DNA of 20,074 bases from JASJCL01 sp050291585. GTDB taxonomy: Bacteria; Desulfobacterota; Desulfobacteria; Desulfobacterales; Desulfosarcinaceae. The translations under genes and the position numbers were made by a program. The stretch lies in assembly GCA_050291585.1 (NCBI GenBank), contig JBNKKA010000075.1:1-20074 (forward strand), read 5' to 3'. Under the pieces are notes generated by a model that was given only the letters and a program-made list of their open reading frames with translations, was not told the DNA's origin and did no database searches. Shown in pieces: positions 6,483 to 13,801 of the stretch; the first letter of the stretch is position 1, and each line of letters begins with the position of its first letter.

Positions 6483-7486
6483 AATTTATTGACGAGGCAA
6501 GAATTACGGTAGAATCCGGTAGCGGCGGAAGGGGGTGCGTATCCTTCCGCCGCGAACGTTTTGTACCTAAGGGCGGGCCCAATGGCGGTGACGGCGGCAA
6601 AGGCGCCGACGTTGTTTTTATGGCCACCCTGCGCAGAAGAACGCTTCAGCAGTTTCGCTACAAACGGGAGTTCAAGGCGCCCAGTGGCGCCGCCGGGCTG
6701 GGTTCCCAGAAGACCGGCCGCAGCGGAGATGATCTCATTATCGAAGTGCCGCCGGGCACCCTCATCCGCGATGCCGAGACCGGTGACCTTATCACCGACC
6801 TGGCAACGCCCGATACCCGCTATGTGGCCGCTGTGGGCGGACGCGGCGGACGCGGCAACGCCCGTTTCAAATCCTCCACCAATAGATCCCCGCGCCATGC
6901 CCAACCTGGGGAACCCGGCCAACGCCTAAGCCTGCACCTGGAGCTCAAACTTCTGGCCGACGTGGGTCTGGTGGGTCTGCCCAATGCCGGCAAGTCGACC
7001 CTGATTACGGCCCTCTCAGCGGCCACCCCCAAGATCGGCGCCTATCCCTTTACCACCCTGACACCCCATCTGGGGGTCGTCCAGACTGGATGGGGAGAAC
7101 CCTTTGTGGTGGCCGATATCCCCGGCCTGATCGAGGGGGCCCACAAAGGGGCCGGATTGGGGACTCGCTTTTTAAAGCATGTGGAGCGTACCCGCGTGCT
7201 CGTGCATCTGCTGGATGCAGCGACTATCGATCCGGTCGAGCCGCTGAAAGACTTTCTTTTGATCAACGCCGAGCTGGTGGCCCACAATCCCGATTTAGGC
7301 ACCAAGCCCCAAGTGGTGGTTCTCAACAAGCTGGATCTGGCCGAGGCCGCCGCCGGCGCCCAGGCCTTTCAGGCGGCCGCCGAGGCTTTCGACCTGACAG
7401 TGGTGACCCTCAGCGCACGTGAGGGCAGCGGGTTGCAGCCCCTGATCTCTCACCTGCTGCGCATGCTCGAGAATTGTGACGCCTGA
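6479..7486 (+). CDS. obgE: GTPase Obg
   Basis: This 335-residue GTPase is involved in late 50S assembly and stress control. Residues 1-158 form the glycine-rich Obg fold (GSGGRGCVSFRRERFVPKGG, GGDGGKGADV, GGRGGRGNARFKSSTN). The G domain follows with P-loop GLPNAGKST (166-174), the switch region YPFTTLTPHLGVV, DIPGLIEGAHKGAGLG, and NKLD. The protein ends soon after the G domain, so it lacks the variable OCT domain found in Bacillus Obg. The start is GTG 6479 inside the rpmA stop (GTGA overlap), with no strong ribosome site of its own, which fits translational coupling. Confidence 0.96.
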   Translation: MKFIDEARITVESGSGGRGCVSFRRERFVPKGGPNGGDGGKGADVVFMATLRRRTLQQFRYKREFKAPSGAAGLGSQKTGRSGDDLIIEVPPGTLIRDAETGDLITDLATPDTRYVAAVGGRGGRGNARFKSSTNRSPRHAQPGEPGQRLSLHLELKLLADVGLVGLPNAGKSTLITALSAATPKIGAYPFTTLTPHLGVVQTGWGEPFVVADIPGLIEGAHKGAGLGTRFLKHVERTRVLVHLLDAATIDPVEPLKDFLLINAELVAHNPDLGTKPQVVVLNKLDLAEAAAGAQAFQAAAEAFDLTVVTLSAREGSGLQPLISHLLRMLENCDA

Positions 7487-7527
7487 AGCCAAGCCGCCAA
7501 CCCAGCCAAAGACGACAGATAACGCCC

Positions 7528-8205
7528 ATGGCGCGCATCGGATTATTCGGAGGGACCTTCAATCCCATTCATCGCGGTCACATTGCGGTGGCCCGGCACC
7601 TGCGCCAGTCGTTTCCCCTTGAGCGCATCTACCTGATTCCCGCCCGGGTGCCCCCCCACAAGACCTCCCGTGGGCTCGTCCCGCCCGCCCATCGCCTCGC
7701 CATGATCGAGCTGGCCCTCAAGGAGGCCGATGATGCGGACCTCTATCTGTCCGACGTCGAACTGCGACGAACCGGGCCCTCCTATACCGTGGACACGGTC
7801 GAGGCCTTCCGCAAGCGTTTGGAACCGGATGATGAGCTCTTTCTCATCATGGGCGCCGATGCCTTTCTCGAGCTGGACGCCTGGCGCCAATGGCGGTCTC
7901 TTCTGGCCAGCGTCAGTCTCATCGTGATGAGCCGCCCGGGGAGCTTTACCGGGAGCCATGCTTCCAACGACTGGCCGACCCTGAGGACCTTTGCCCAGCG
8001 TCACCTGGACCCCGACTACGCCTTGCGGGAACATCCCCAACGGCTGGAACACCCACAGCTGCCAACGATCTATCTGACCACCCTAGTGGACTGGGAGATC
8101 TCCTCCAGTCAGATCCGCAGCCGCCTGCGCCGGGGAGAATCCATAAGGGACCTTGTTCCTGGGCCGGTGGCCGCGTATATTGCATCAAAAGGACTTTACC
8201 AATGA
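7528..8205 (+). CDS. nadD: Nicotinate-nucleotide adenylyltransferase
   Basis: NadD converts nicotinate mononucleotide and ATP to nicotinate adenine dinucleotide, the step before NAD synthesis. The 225-residue protein has GLFGGTFNPIHRGH near the N-terminus, the HxGH nucleotidyltransferase motif being here HRGH, then FLIMGADAFLELDAWRQW and the C-terminal ISSSQIRSRLRRGESIRDLVP, which is the ISSTxxR ATP-binding site. Length is normal. No Shine-Dalgarno is evident before the ATG, 41 bp after obgE. Its TGA overlaps the rsfS ATG (ATGA, 8202-8205), a usual arrangement for this pair. Confidence 0.95.
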   Translation: MARIGLFGGTFNPIHRGHIAVARHLRQSFPLERIYLIPARVPPHKTSRGLVPPAHRLAMIELALKEADDADLYLSDVELRRTGPSYTVDTVEAFRKRLEPDDELFLIMGADAFLELDAWRQWRSLLASVSLIVMSRPGSFTGSHASNDWPTLRTFAQRHLDPDYALREHPQRLEHPQLPTIYLTTLVDWEISSSQIRSRLRRGESIRDLVPGPVAAYIASKGLYQ

Positions 8206-8618
8206 AAAAATCGATCCAAACAGATCCGCAGCTGGATCCCTTCATCGAGACCATACTAGAGCGCAAGGCCCACCGCCTGGTGGTGCTGGATGTGTCCGAA
8301 TTGACCTCCTATGCCGATTACTTCCTGGTCTGCAGCGGGCGATCCAACCGCCAGGTTGCCGGCATCGCTGAACACATCAAGAAAACGCTCAGACAAAAGG
8401 GGCTGCGCCCCATCAGCGTCGACGGGATAAAAGAGGGCCAATGGGCCTTGCTGGACTATGGAAACGTGATTATTCATGTCTTCTATGAATCGGTGCGCGA
8501 CTTCTACGACCTCGAGGGCCTCTGGGCCGATGCCACCCGTATCCGCACACCCGCCATGGAAGCCGAGGATGACGCCGCCTTGGGTGAGCCCGTGGATGAG
8601 GAGATCTTCATCGAATGA
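8202..8618 (+). CDS. rsfS: Ribosomal silencing factor RsfS
   Basis: RsfS binds L14 on the 50S subunit and blocks joining with 30S during starvation. The 138-residue protein carries the family core KAHRLVVLDVSELTSYADYFLVCSGRSNRQV and GIKEGQWALLDYGNVIIHVFYESVRDFYDLEGLWADA. An acidic tail (AEDDAALGEPVDEEIFIE) extends past the core. The ATG at 8202 is chosen because it forms the ATGA overlap with nadD and has AAAGGA (8188-8193) eight bases upstream. Directly after the stop begins the triloop-hairpin array, so the transcript end carries those hairpins. Confidence 0.95.
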   Translation: MKKSIQTDPQLDPFIETILERKAHRLVVLDVSELTSYADYFLVCSGRSNRQVAGIAEHIKKTLRQKGLRPISVDGIKEGQWALLDYGNVIIHVFYESVRDFYDLEGLWADATRIRTPAMEAEDDAALGEPVDEEIFIE

Positions 8619-8619
8619 C

Positions 8620-8764
8620 GGCCCAATCTTCGATTGGGCTTGGACCAATCCTTCGGATTGAGGCCCAATCTTTGATTGGGCTTGGATCAATCCTTCGGAT
8701 TGAGGCCCAATCTTCGATTGGGCTTGGATCAATCCTTCGGATTGATCAGGCCTATCTTCGATAG
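8620..8764. repeat. 42-bp tandem array of triloop micro-hairpins
   Basis: Three nearly identical 42-base units lie at 8620-8661, 8662-8703 and 8704-8745, with a shorter degenerate end to 8764. Each unit holds two hairpins. One is CCCAATC-TTC-GATTGGG (seven pairs, three-base loop; 8622-8638, 8664-8680 with loop TTT, 8706-8722). The other is CAATCC-TTC-GGATTG (8646-8660, 8688-8702, 8730-8744). The last copy is extended to GATCAATCC/GGATTGATC (8727-8747), and a final CTATC-TTC-GATAG ends the array (8752-8764). Differences between units fall in loops or the linker, so the stems are intact. No T-run follows, so it is not an ordinary terminator. The remaining 8765-8855 shows no further structure I can name. 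Confidence 0.9.
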
Positions 8765-8864
8765 TAGCAGTATTATCGCTTGTGCCTGTGCTCTAACAGC
8801 TATCGACCTTAATAAATACAGATTCATTTGAGGTGCGCCCATCTTTGCGCCCCACAGGAGAATA

Positions 8865-10478
8865 ATGATGACGCCGAAACCCGTGATGCTGATGATTCTG
8901 GACGGCTGGGGCCTGCGTGAAGAGAACCCTGCCAACGCCGTAATGGCTGCCCATACCCCCAACCTCGATCACTTGATTGCCACCTGCCCCCAGGCACACC
9001 TCATCACCTGTGGTGAATCCGTTGGTCTTCCTGCCGGCATCATGGGCAACTCCGAAGTGGGTCACCTCAACATCGGTGCAGGTCGTATCGTTTATCAGGA
9101 CCTGCTGCGTATCGACAACGCCATCAAGGACGGCAGTTTTTTTGAAAATGAGGCCATCAATGCCATCATGGACCGGGTCCAAAGCAGCGACAAAACCCTC
9201 CACCTCATGGGATTAGTCTCAGACGGAGGGGTCCACAGCCAGCTTACTCATCTCATAGCCCTGGTACGCCTGGCCAAACAGAAAGGGCTCCAACGGGTCG
9301 CCATCCACGCCATTTTGGATGGGCGCGACACGCCCCCCGACAGCGGGATTGGCTATCTAAAGACCCTCAATGAAGCCCTCGCCGAGATCGGCCTGGGGCG
9401 CATCGCAACCCTCTGCGGGCGTTTCTATGCCATGGACCGTGACAAACGCTGGGAACGGGTCGAACGAGCCCACGCCCTCTACACCCAGGGGCAGGGCCGT
9501 ATAGCGTCAGATGCTATCACCGCCATCCAGAGCGCCTATGGCGACGGTCAGAGCGACGAATTCGTGGAGCCAGTGGTAATCCAGTCCGACGATGATGCGG
9601 CCGGGACGGTCATCGGAGACGGCGACGGCATCATCTTTTTCAATTTTCGCGGCGATCGTGCCCGTGAAATCAGCCGTGCCTTCACCGATCCGGATTTCGA
9701 CGGCTTCAATCGCCCAGTCCAACCCGAGCTCTGCGGCTACCTCTGCTTGACCCTCTACGAAGAGAACTTGGATTTGCCCGTGGCCTTTCCGCCTCAGCAC
9801 CTTACGGGCATCCTCGGGGAGGTGATCAGCGCCAGAGGCCTGCATCAACTGCGCATCGCCGAGACGGAGAAATACGCCCACGTCACTTATTTCTTCAATG
9901 GTGGCGAGGAAACCCCTTTCAAGGGTGAAGACCGCTTGCTGATCCCCTCGCCCCGGGACGTACCCACCTACGATCATAAACCCGAGATGAGCGCCGTGGC
10001 GGTGACCGAAGCGGTTCTTGAGCGCATCGCCGGGGGTACTTACGATCTCATCGTGCTCAATTTTGCCAATATGGATATGGTTGGGCATACTGGCGTCTTT
10101 GACGCCGCCGTCAAGGCTGTAGAGACGGTGGATATCTGTGTGGGCCGCATCGTTGAGGCGGTTCAGTCGCGGCGCGGGGCCCTCTTCATCACCGCCGATC
10201 ACGGCAACGCCGAGCGCATGGCCGACGACGAGGGCAACCCCCACACGGCTCACACCACCAACCCTGTGCGCCTACTTCTGGTGGACGAGGGCTGCGAGCC
10301 AGCTGAGGGCCGCAAGACGGCTGAGGGCCGCAAAGCGGCTGGGGGCCGCAAGACGGCTGGAGGCCGCAAAGCGATTCAGCTCAAAGATGGCAAGCTGGGT
10401 GATATCGCCCCCACCATCCTGGCCATCATGGGCCTGCCCCAACCGGCGGAGATGACGGGTGAGAGCCTACTCACCTAA
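8865..10478 (+). CDS. gpmI: 2,3-bisphosphoglycerate-independent phosphoglycerate mutase
   Basis: This metalloenzyme interconverts 3- and 2-phosphoglycerate in glycolysis and gluconeogenesis. Motifs include MLMILDGWG with a metal-binding Asp (D13), GNSEVGHLNIGAGR with the phosphorylated Ser63, ILDGRDTPPDSG, MDRDKRWERV, HKPEMSA, NFANMDMVGHTG and ADHGNAE. At 537 residues it is longer than the usual ~510; the excess is an (A-E/G-G-R-K-T/A)4 insert at residues 480-503, encoded by four 18-bp repeats between TTNPV...LLVDEG and KLGDIAPTIL. AGGAG (8856-8860) is four bases from ATG 8865 and seven from ATG 8868, so the second Met may be the real start. It lies 246 bp after rsfS, beyond the hairpin array. 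Confidence 0.96.
   Translation: MMTPKPVMLMILDGWGLREENPANAVMAAHTPNLDHLIATCPQAHLITCGESVGLPAGIMGNSEVGHLNIGAGRIVYQDLLRIDNAIKDGSFFENEAINAIMDRVQSSDKTLHLMGLVSDGGVHSQLTHLIALVRLAKQKGLQRVAIHAILDGRDTPPDSGIGYLKTLNEALAEIGLGRIATLCGRFYAMDRDKRWERVERAHALYTQGQGRIASDAITAIQSAYGDGQSDEFVEPVVIQSDDDAAGTVIGDGDGIIFFNFRGDRAREISRAFTDPDFDGFNRPVQPELCGYLCLTLYEENLDLPVAFPPQHLTGILGEVISARGLHQLRIAETEKYAHVTYFFNGGEETPFKGEDRLLIPSPRDVPTYDHKPEMSAVAVTEAVLERIAGGTYDLIVLNFANMDMVGHTGVFDAAVKAVETVDICVGRIVEAVQSRRGALFITADHGNAERMADDEGNPHTAHTTNPVRLLLVDEGCEPAEGRKTAEGRKAAGGRKTAGGRKAIQLKDGKLGDIAPTILAIMGLPQPAEMTGESLLT
10302..10373 (+). repeat. In-frame 18-bp minisatellite, four copies, inside gpmI
   Basis: Four contiguous 18-base units (10302-10319, 10320-10337, 10338-10355, 10356-10373) encode AEGRKT, AEGRKA, AGGRKT and AGGRKA. 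The last residue alternates T/A while the second changes E to G after two units, so a 36-bp pair probably duplicated later. The insert is rich in Arg and Lys and lies in a loop near the C-terminus, away from the motifs that bind metals. Confidence 0.92.
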
Positions 10479-10520
10479 CGTGTGAGCGTCTGCTCATCGA
10501 TTCCTGAAAGGGATGCCTGC

Positions 10521-11333
10521 ATGGGGGAAGCTGAAAAACTTCAGTCAAAGTATGATCGTCTGTTGAGCCGTTTGGATGATCTCGGTTCCGTGGTGGTGGC
10601 CTTCTCCGGCGGGGTAGACTCCACCCTGCTGCTGCGTTGCGCCCGCGAAGCCCTGGGTGACCAAGTCCTGGCCCTCACCGTCGACACCCCCTACCTGCCG
10701 CGCCGGGAGCTGGCCGAGGCTAGCGATTTGGCCCGCCAGATCGGAGCCCGCCACCTGCTGGTTCACCTGCCTCTGCCGCCCGAGATCGACACCAACCCCG
10801 AGGATCGCTGTTATCTCTGCAAAAAAAAGGTGTTCGCCCGTATCCAGGCTGAAGCAGAGCGCCAGGAGATCCCCAACATCCTCGACGGCACCAACCATGA
10901 CGACTTGGGTGTTCATCGTCCCGGTCTCAAAGCCCTCAGCGAAATGGATATTATCAGTCCCCTGGCAGAGGCCGGCTTGACCAAGGCGGAGATCCGCCAG
11001 CTCTCCCGAAAACTGGACCTGCCCACCTGGGACAAGCCGGCCTATAGCTGTCTTCTCACCCGTCTGCCCCACGGGGTGCCGGTGAAGATGGAGACCCTCG
11101 CGCGCATCGAAACCGCCGAGAACTATCTGATCAATGCTGGTTTTTCCACCGTGCGGGTGCGCGTCCACGACAAGCTGGCGCGTATCGAGATCCCCCGCGG
11201 CGATTTTGAGACCTTTATGGCCTTCAACCAGAAAGAGGATGTGGCAGAAGAATTCCGGTCGTTCGGCTTCGACTTTACTGTCCTTGATCTTCGGGGCTAT
11301 CTCTCTGGGAGCATGGATCCCAAGCTTAGCTAA
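10521..11333 (+). CDS. larE: LarE-type ATP-dependent sulfur transferase (PP-loop)
   Basis: LarE adds sulfur to the pyridinium dicarboxylate precursor of the nickel-pincer cofactor used by lactate racemase and relatives. The 270-residue protein has the PP-loop SGGVDS (29-34), ALTVDTPYLPRREL, DGTNHDDLGVHRPGLKAL, SPLAEAGLTKAEIRQLSRKL and WDKPAYSCLLTRLPHG. C177 in that last motif matches the sulfur-donor Cys176 of Lactiplantibacillus plantarum LarE, and an extra pair, C97 and C100 (CYLC), gives three cysteines, the pattern linked to [4Fe-4S]-using LarE. ATG 10521 is chosen because AAGGGA lies about nine bases upstream; a GTG at 10482 is unlikely. No larA, larB or larC is in the window. Confidence 0.85.
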   Translation: MGEAEKLQSKYDRLLSRLDDLGSVVVAFSGGVDSTLLLRCAREALGDQVLALTVDTPYLPRRELAEASDLARQIGARHLLVHLPLPPEIDTNPEDRCYLCKKKVFARIQAEAERQEIPNILDGTNHDDLGVHRPGLKALSEMDIISPLAEAGLTKAEIRQLSRKLDLPTWDKPAYSCLLTRLPHGVPVKMETLARIETAENYLINAGFSTVRVRVHDKLARIEIPRGDFETFMAFNQKEDVAEEFRSFGFDFTVLDLRGYLSGSMDPKLS

Positions 11334-11408
11334 ACGAATTATATTTTTGGAATTGGACGCTGTGCTGATTTTGGATGTCTATCTTTGGTATCATTGAGAG
11401 GTGCATTT

Positions 11409-11948
11409 ATGTCAGATTCTCCAATCACGGAAGACCTCACCGACTACCTCACAGGCCAATCTATCCAGGCGGCCGGCGCAGAGGAAAACCGTCAGGCAGT
11501 GTTGAGATATCTGGTGGAAGTTAAGGGTTACGCCAAGAGCGATCTGGCCACCGACGTGCCCATATCGGTGACGGCGGCGGGCGAGGTGTACGAAAGTGCG
11601 GTGGATGTGGTGGTGCGGGTGGAGGGCGAAGCGGTTTTCGTGGTCAAGTGTGCGGCCGGTTCTCTTGGCTCCCGGGAGCGGGAGGCGGTTTCGGCCGCTC
11701 GATTGCTGGAAGAAGCGCCCCTGCCCCTGGCGGCGGTTTCCGATGGTAAGACCGCCACCCTATTGGACACGGCCACCGGAAATGCCCTGGGATCTGGCCT
11801 GGAGGCCATTCCCGATCCTGCAGCCGCCCGCCGCTACCTGGCCCATCATCCCCAGCCGCCCTTGGACGACAGCCGCCGGGAGCGCGAGAGCCTGATTTTC
11901 CGTTCCTACGATGGCATGAACGTGAACCGCCTCAATATGGCTCAATAA
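11409..11948 (+). CDS. HsdR-N-like (PD-(D/E)XK-fold) small protein, probably lacking a catalytic acid
   Basis: The 179-residue protein resembles the stand-alone N-terminal domain of type I restriction R subunits (HSDR_N_2 type): RQAVLRYLVEVKGYAKSDLATDVPI at the start, YESAVDVVV with Asp66, then VFVVKCAAG with Lys80. The nuclease fold normally has Glu or Gln two positions before that Lys, as in EVK; here position 78 is Val, so cleavage activity is doubtful. There are no helicase, specificity or methylase genes nearby, so it is not a restriction system. Such short relatives occur widely in deltaproteobacteria without a known role. GAGAGG lies about seven bases before ATG 11409. Its stop overlaps the end of the opposite-strand gmhA by seven bases. 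Confidence 0.65.
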   Translation: MSDSPITEDLTDYLTGQSIQAAGAEENRQAVLRYLVEVKGYAKSDLATDVPISVTAAGEVYESAVDVVVRVEGEAVFVVKCAAGSLGSREREAVSAARLLEEAPLPLAAVSDGKTATLLDTATGNALGSGLEAIPDPAAARRYLAHHPQPPLDDSRRERESLIFRSYDGMNVNRLNMAQ

Positions 11949-12526
11949 TTCTCCGCGCAGAGGGTCCTTTCCACCATCTCGATGAGGATGTGCAGCACCT
12001 TGATGTGCAGTTCCTGGACCCGGTCGGCGAAGGCGCCTGCCGGGGTGCAGATGCAGATGTCGGCCAGTTCCTCAAGGGCGCTGCCGGGCTGGCCCGTCAG
12101 GGCGATGGTGGTCAATCCGAGCTTTTCTGCGGCGGTCACCGCCTTGAGCACATTGGGACTCTTTCCGCTGGTGCTGAGGGCCAGGAGGACGTCGCCCATG
12201 CGGCCGTGGCTCTCGATGTAGCGTGAGAAGATCTCCTCATAACCGAAGTCGTTGGCCACGCAGGTGATGTGGCCGGGGTCGTTGATGGCCATGGCGGCCA
12301 ACCCGGGGCGGTTCTTGCGGTAGCGTCCGGTGAGCTCCTCGGCAAAATGGGCGGCGTCGCACATGGAGCCGCCGTTTCCGCAGGAGAAAACCCGCCCCCC
12401 GTTTTCAAAGCTTTCCACGAGACTGGCCGCCGCGGTGGCGACCCGCGCTAAGGTCGTCTCATCCGCCATCAGTTTTGTAAGGGCGATGTGGGCCTCTTGG
12501 AGACTATTTTTGATTGTATCTATCAT
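11942..12526 (-). CDS. gmhA: Phosphoheptose (sedoheptulose-7-phosphate) isomerase
   Basis: GmhA turns sedoheptulose 7-phosphate into D-glycero-D-manno-heptose 7-phosphate, the first step of LPS-core heptose synthesis. The 194-residue protein is one SIS domain with SCGNGGSMCDAAHFAEELTGR, LSTSGKSPNVLKAV and ALTGQPGSALEELAD. The zinc ligands of the E. coli enzyme (His61, Glu65, Gln172, His180) have counterparts shifted by one: H60, E64, Q171 and H179. ATG 12526 gives the start MIDTIKNSLQEA, matching family N-termini, and GGAG lies eight bases upstream; ATG 12529 is also possible. It is 20 bp after the outer-membrane-type gene, so it is probably the last gene of that leftward operon, linking the operon to envelope synthesis. 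Confidence 0.92.
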   Translation of the reverse strand: MIDTIKNSLQEAHIALTKLMADETTLARVATAAASLVESFENGGRVFSCGNGGSMCDAAHFAEELTGRYRKNRPGLAAMAINDPGHITCVANDFGYEEIFSRYIESHGRMGDVLLALSTSGKSPNVLKAVTAAEKLGLTTIALTGQPGSALEELADICICTPAGAFADRVQELHIKVLHILIEMVERTLCAENY

Positions 12527-12546
12527 CATTTTTTCTCCGTGCACTT

Positions 12547-13209
12547 CTAAAAAGCGTAGCCCGCCCCTATTAGAGCATGCAGGGCGGCATTGGGCACTGT
12601 GGCATGCCCGTCGGCGATGGGGATGCGCGCCCAGGAGGCGGTGAACTTGCCCTCCAGGGAGAAGAAGAAGGCCTCGCTCAAGTACAGGCGTTTCTCTATG
12701 GCCAGCTGGCCGGTGACGCCGGAGATGTAGAAGCCGTTCAAGCCGCCGTCGTCTTCGTTAGACTTGCCGCGCACCTGGGTCTCGGGGTGAGTCATGACGA
12801 AGCCGCCCCCGATGCGGTAGATCAGGCCGTGCTTCTTGCGGGCGTAGTTGAGGGTGTTGAGGTTGTAGCCGTGGGAGATCTGAAACTTCTGTACCTCGTC
12901 GGGTTTGTTTTTCAGGTAGAGCTTGTGGTGGAGGCTTTCGAACTCCAGGCCGCGGTCGCCCTTCCAGCGCCCGATCTTGAAGTTGTAGTAGGGCGCCATG
13001 GTGGACCAGGCGCGGGTCTCGTACTCGGCGTTGACCTTGATATCCTCCTCCCCGTCCTGTTCGATGAGGAGCGGTGCTTTAAAGCTGTAGGCCGATCCGG
13101 TGGCGATCTGGAATACCCACTCCGGTTTATCTGCGGCCAGGACCGGTATGGAGGTCAAGAGCCAAATTCCCATCATCAGCAAGCCGGGCGCCAATAGTCT
13201 TCTCTGCAT
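12547..13209 (-). CDS. Small predicted outer-membrane beta-barrel protein, function unknown
   Basis: This 220-residue protein has a clear signal peptide: basic MQRR, hydrophobic core to about residue 22, and a probable cut after SIPVLA. The rest is built of alternating polar and hydrophobic strands with many aromatic residues (YNFKIGRWKGDRGLEFESLHHKLYL-type segments) and ends in GAGYAF, a C-terminal Phe typical of outer-membrane barrels read by BAM. Length suits an eight-stranded barrel. I do not recognise a named family. AGGGGAG lies seven bases before the ATG. It lies 61 bp after the PAP2 gene and 20 bp before gmhA, so it probably belongs to the same operon, perhaps as the outer-membrane end of lipid handling; this is inference. 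Confidence 0.7.
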   Translation of the reverse strand: MQRRLLAPGLLMMGIWLLTSIPVLAADKPEWVFQIATGSAYSFKAPLLIEQDGEEDIKVNAEYETRAWSTMAPYYNFKIGRWKGDRGLEFESLHHKLYLKNKPDEVQKFQISHGYNLNTLNYARKKHGLIYRIGGGFVMTHPETQVRGKSNEDDGGLNGFYISGVTGQLAIEKRLYLSEAFFFSLEGKFTASWARIPIADGHATVPNAALHALIGAGYAF

Positions 13210-13270
13210 CTATCTACTCCCCTTCCTTTGCGGTAGATTTCATTTTTTATTTTCAGGTAAAATTTAGGCA

Positions 13271-13801
13271 TTACCATGGCACTGCCCATACCAACCCCAG
13301 GCGTTCATGGTCAAGTATTGGGCGCAGGGTGGTGGCCTCAAAAGGTCCCGGTGTAAACCTCAGCGCCGGCAAAATACCGATGAGGGCCCCGGCGAAAACG
13401 TCTTCGGGGTCGTGCTTCTCGGCGGCGATGCGGCTGTGCCCCACCACCAGAGCCCCCAGGTAGGCGGGCAGGCCCATGCGCCAGCCGTAGCGTTGAGTGA
13501 TGAAGGCCGCGCCTGAAAACGCGGCTGAGGTGTGGCCCGAGGGAAAGGCCATCCCGCCGCCGCCGGGGCGCTCCTTGTGAACGCCCAGCTTCAGTGCGTA
13601 GGTGATCCCCAGGGTGGTGGCGAAGCTGGCGTAGAAGCCGTGGCGGCCCTGTCCATCCTCTTTCAGCCAGGTCAAGCCGTAGGCCGTGGCTGGCAGGAGG
13701 ACCTGGAGAAGGTCGCCACTGGTCTCCAAGGCATCCTTGGCGGTCGCCGGGCGGGCCACCAATATGGATATCAACACAATGGCTGTGGCGACGTTTCTCA
13801 T
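13271..13801 (-). CDS. PAP2-family phosphatase with signal peptide
   Basis: The 176-residue protein has all three PAP2 phosphatase motifs: KX6RP (K71...R78-P79), PSGH (87-90) and SRX5HX3D (S123-R124, H130, D134), which hold the phosphate and give the catalytic His. An N-terminal hydrophobic segment ending ARPATAKDA looks like a signal peptide or membrane anchor, so catalysis is probably periplasmic. PAP2 enzymes remove phosphate from lipids such as undecaprenyl diphosphate, lipid A or phosphatidic acid; the substrate cannot be told here. Its ATG overlaps the TGA of the ABC ATPase gene (ATGA), and the same operon encodes an isoprenoid synthase, so an isoprenyl (di)phosphate is a reasonable guess. 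Confidence 0.88.
   Translation of the reverse strand: MRNVATAIVLISILVARPATAKDALETSGDLLQVLLPATAYGLTWLKEDGQGRHGFYASFATTLGITYALKLGVHKERPGGGGMAFPSGHTSAAFSGAAFITQRYGWRMGLPAYLGALVVGHSRIAAEKHDPEDVFAGALIGILPALRFTPGPFEATTLRPILDHERLGLVWAVPW

Noticed and set aside
8256..8732. Leftward open frame encoding a 14-residue repeat (QAQSKIGPQSEGL type)
   Set aside because: It is the translation of the 42-bp array, continuing as antisense of rsfS; 42 is divisible by three so the frame stays open. No ribosome site or protein-like core.
8620..8764. Possible CRISPR array or intrinsic terminator
   Set aside because: The 42-bp units are directly adjacent with no unique spacers, and no T-run follows any stem. It is better described as a tandem hairpin repeat.
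8765..8864. Promoter for gpmI in the spacer
   Set aside because: TTGTGC at 8780-8785 has no matching -10 box at proper spacing; nothing convincing was found.
9507..10253. Long leftward open frame of 248 codons
   Set aside because: Antisense shadow of gpmI caused by GC-rich codon use; no motif or start signal.
11409..11948. A type I restriction system
   Set aside because: Only a short N-terminal-like domain exists, lacking a catalytic acid, and no hsdS, hsdM or helicase gene is nearby.
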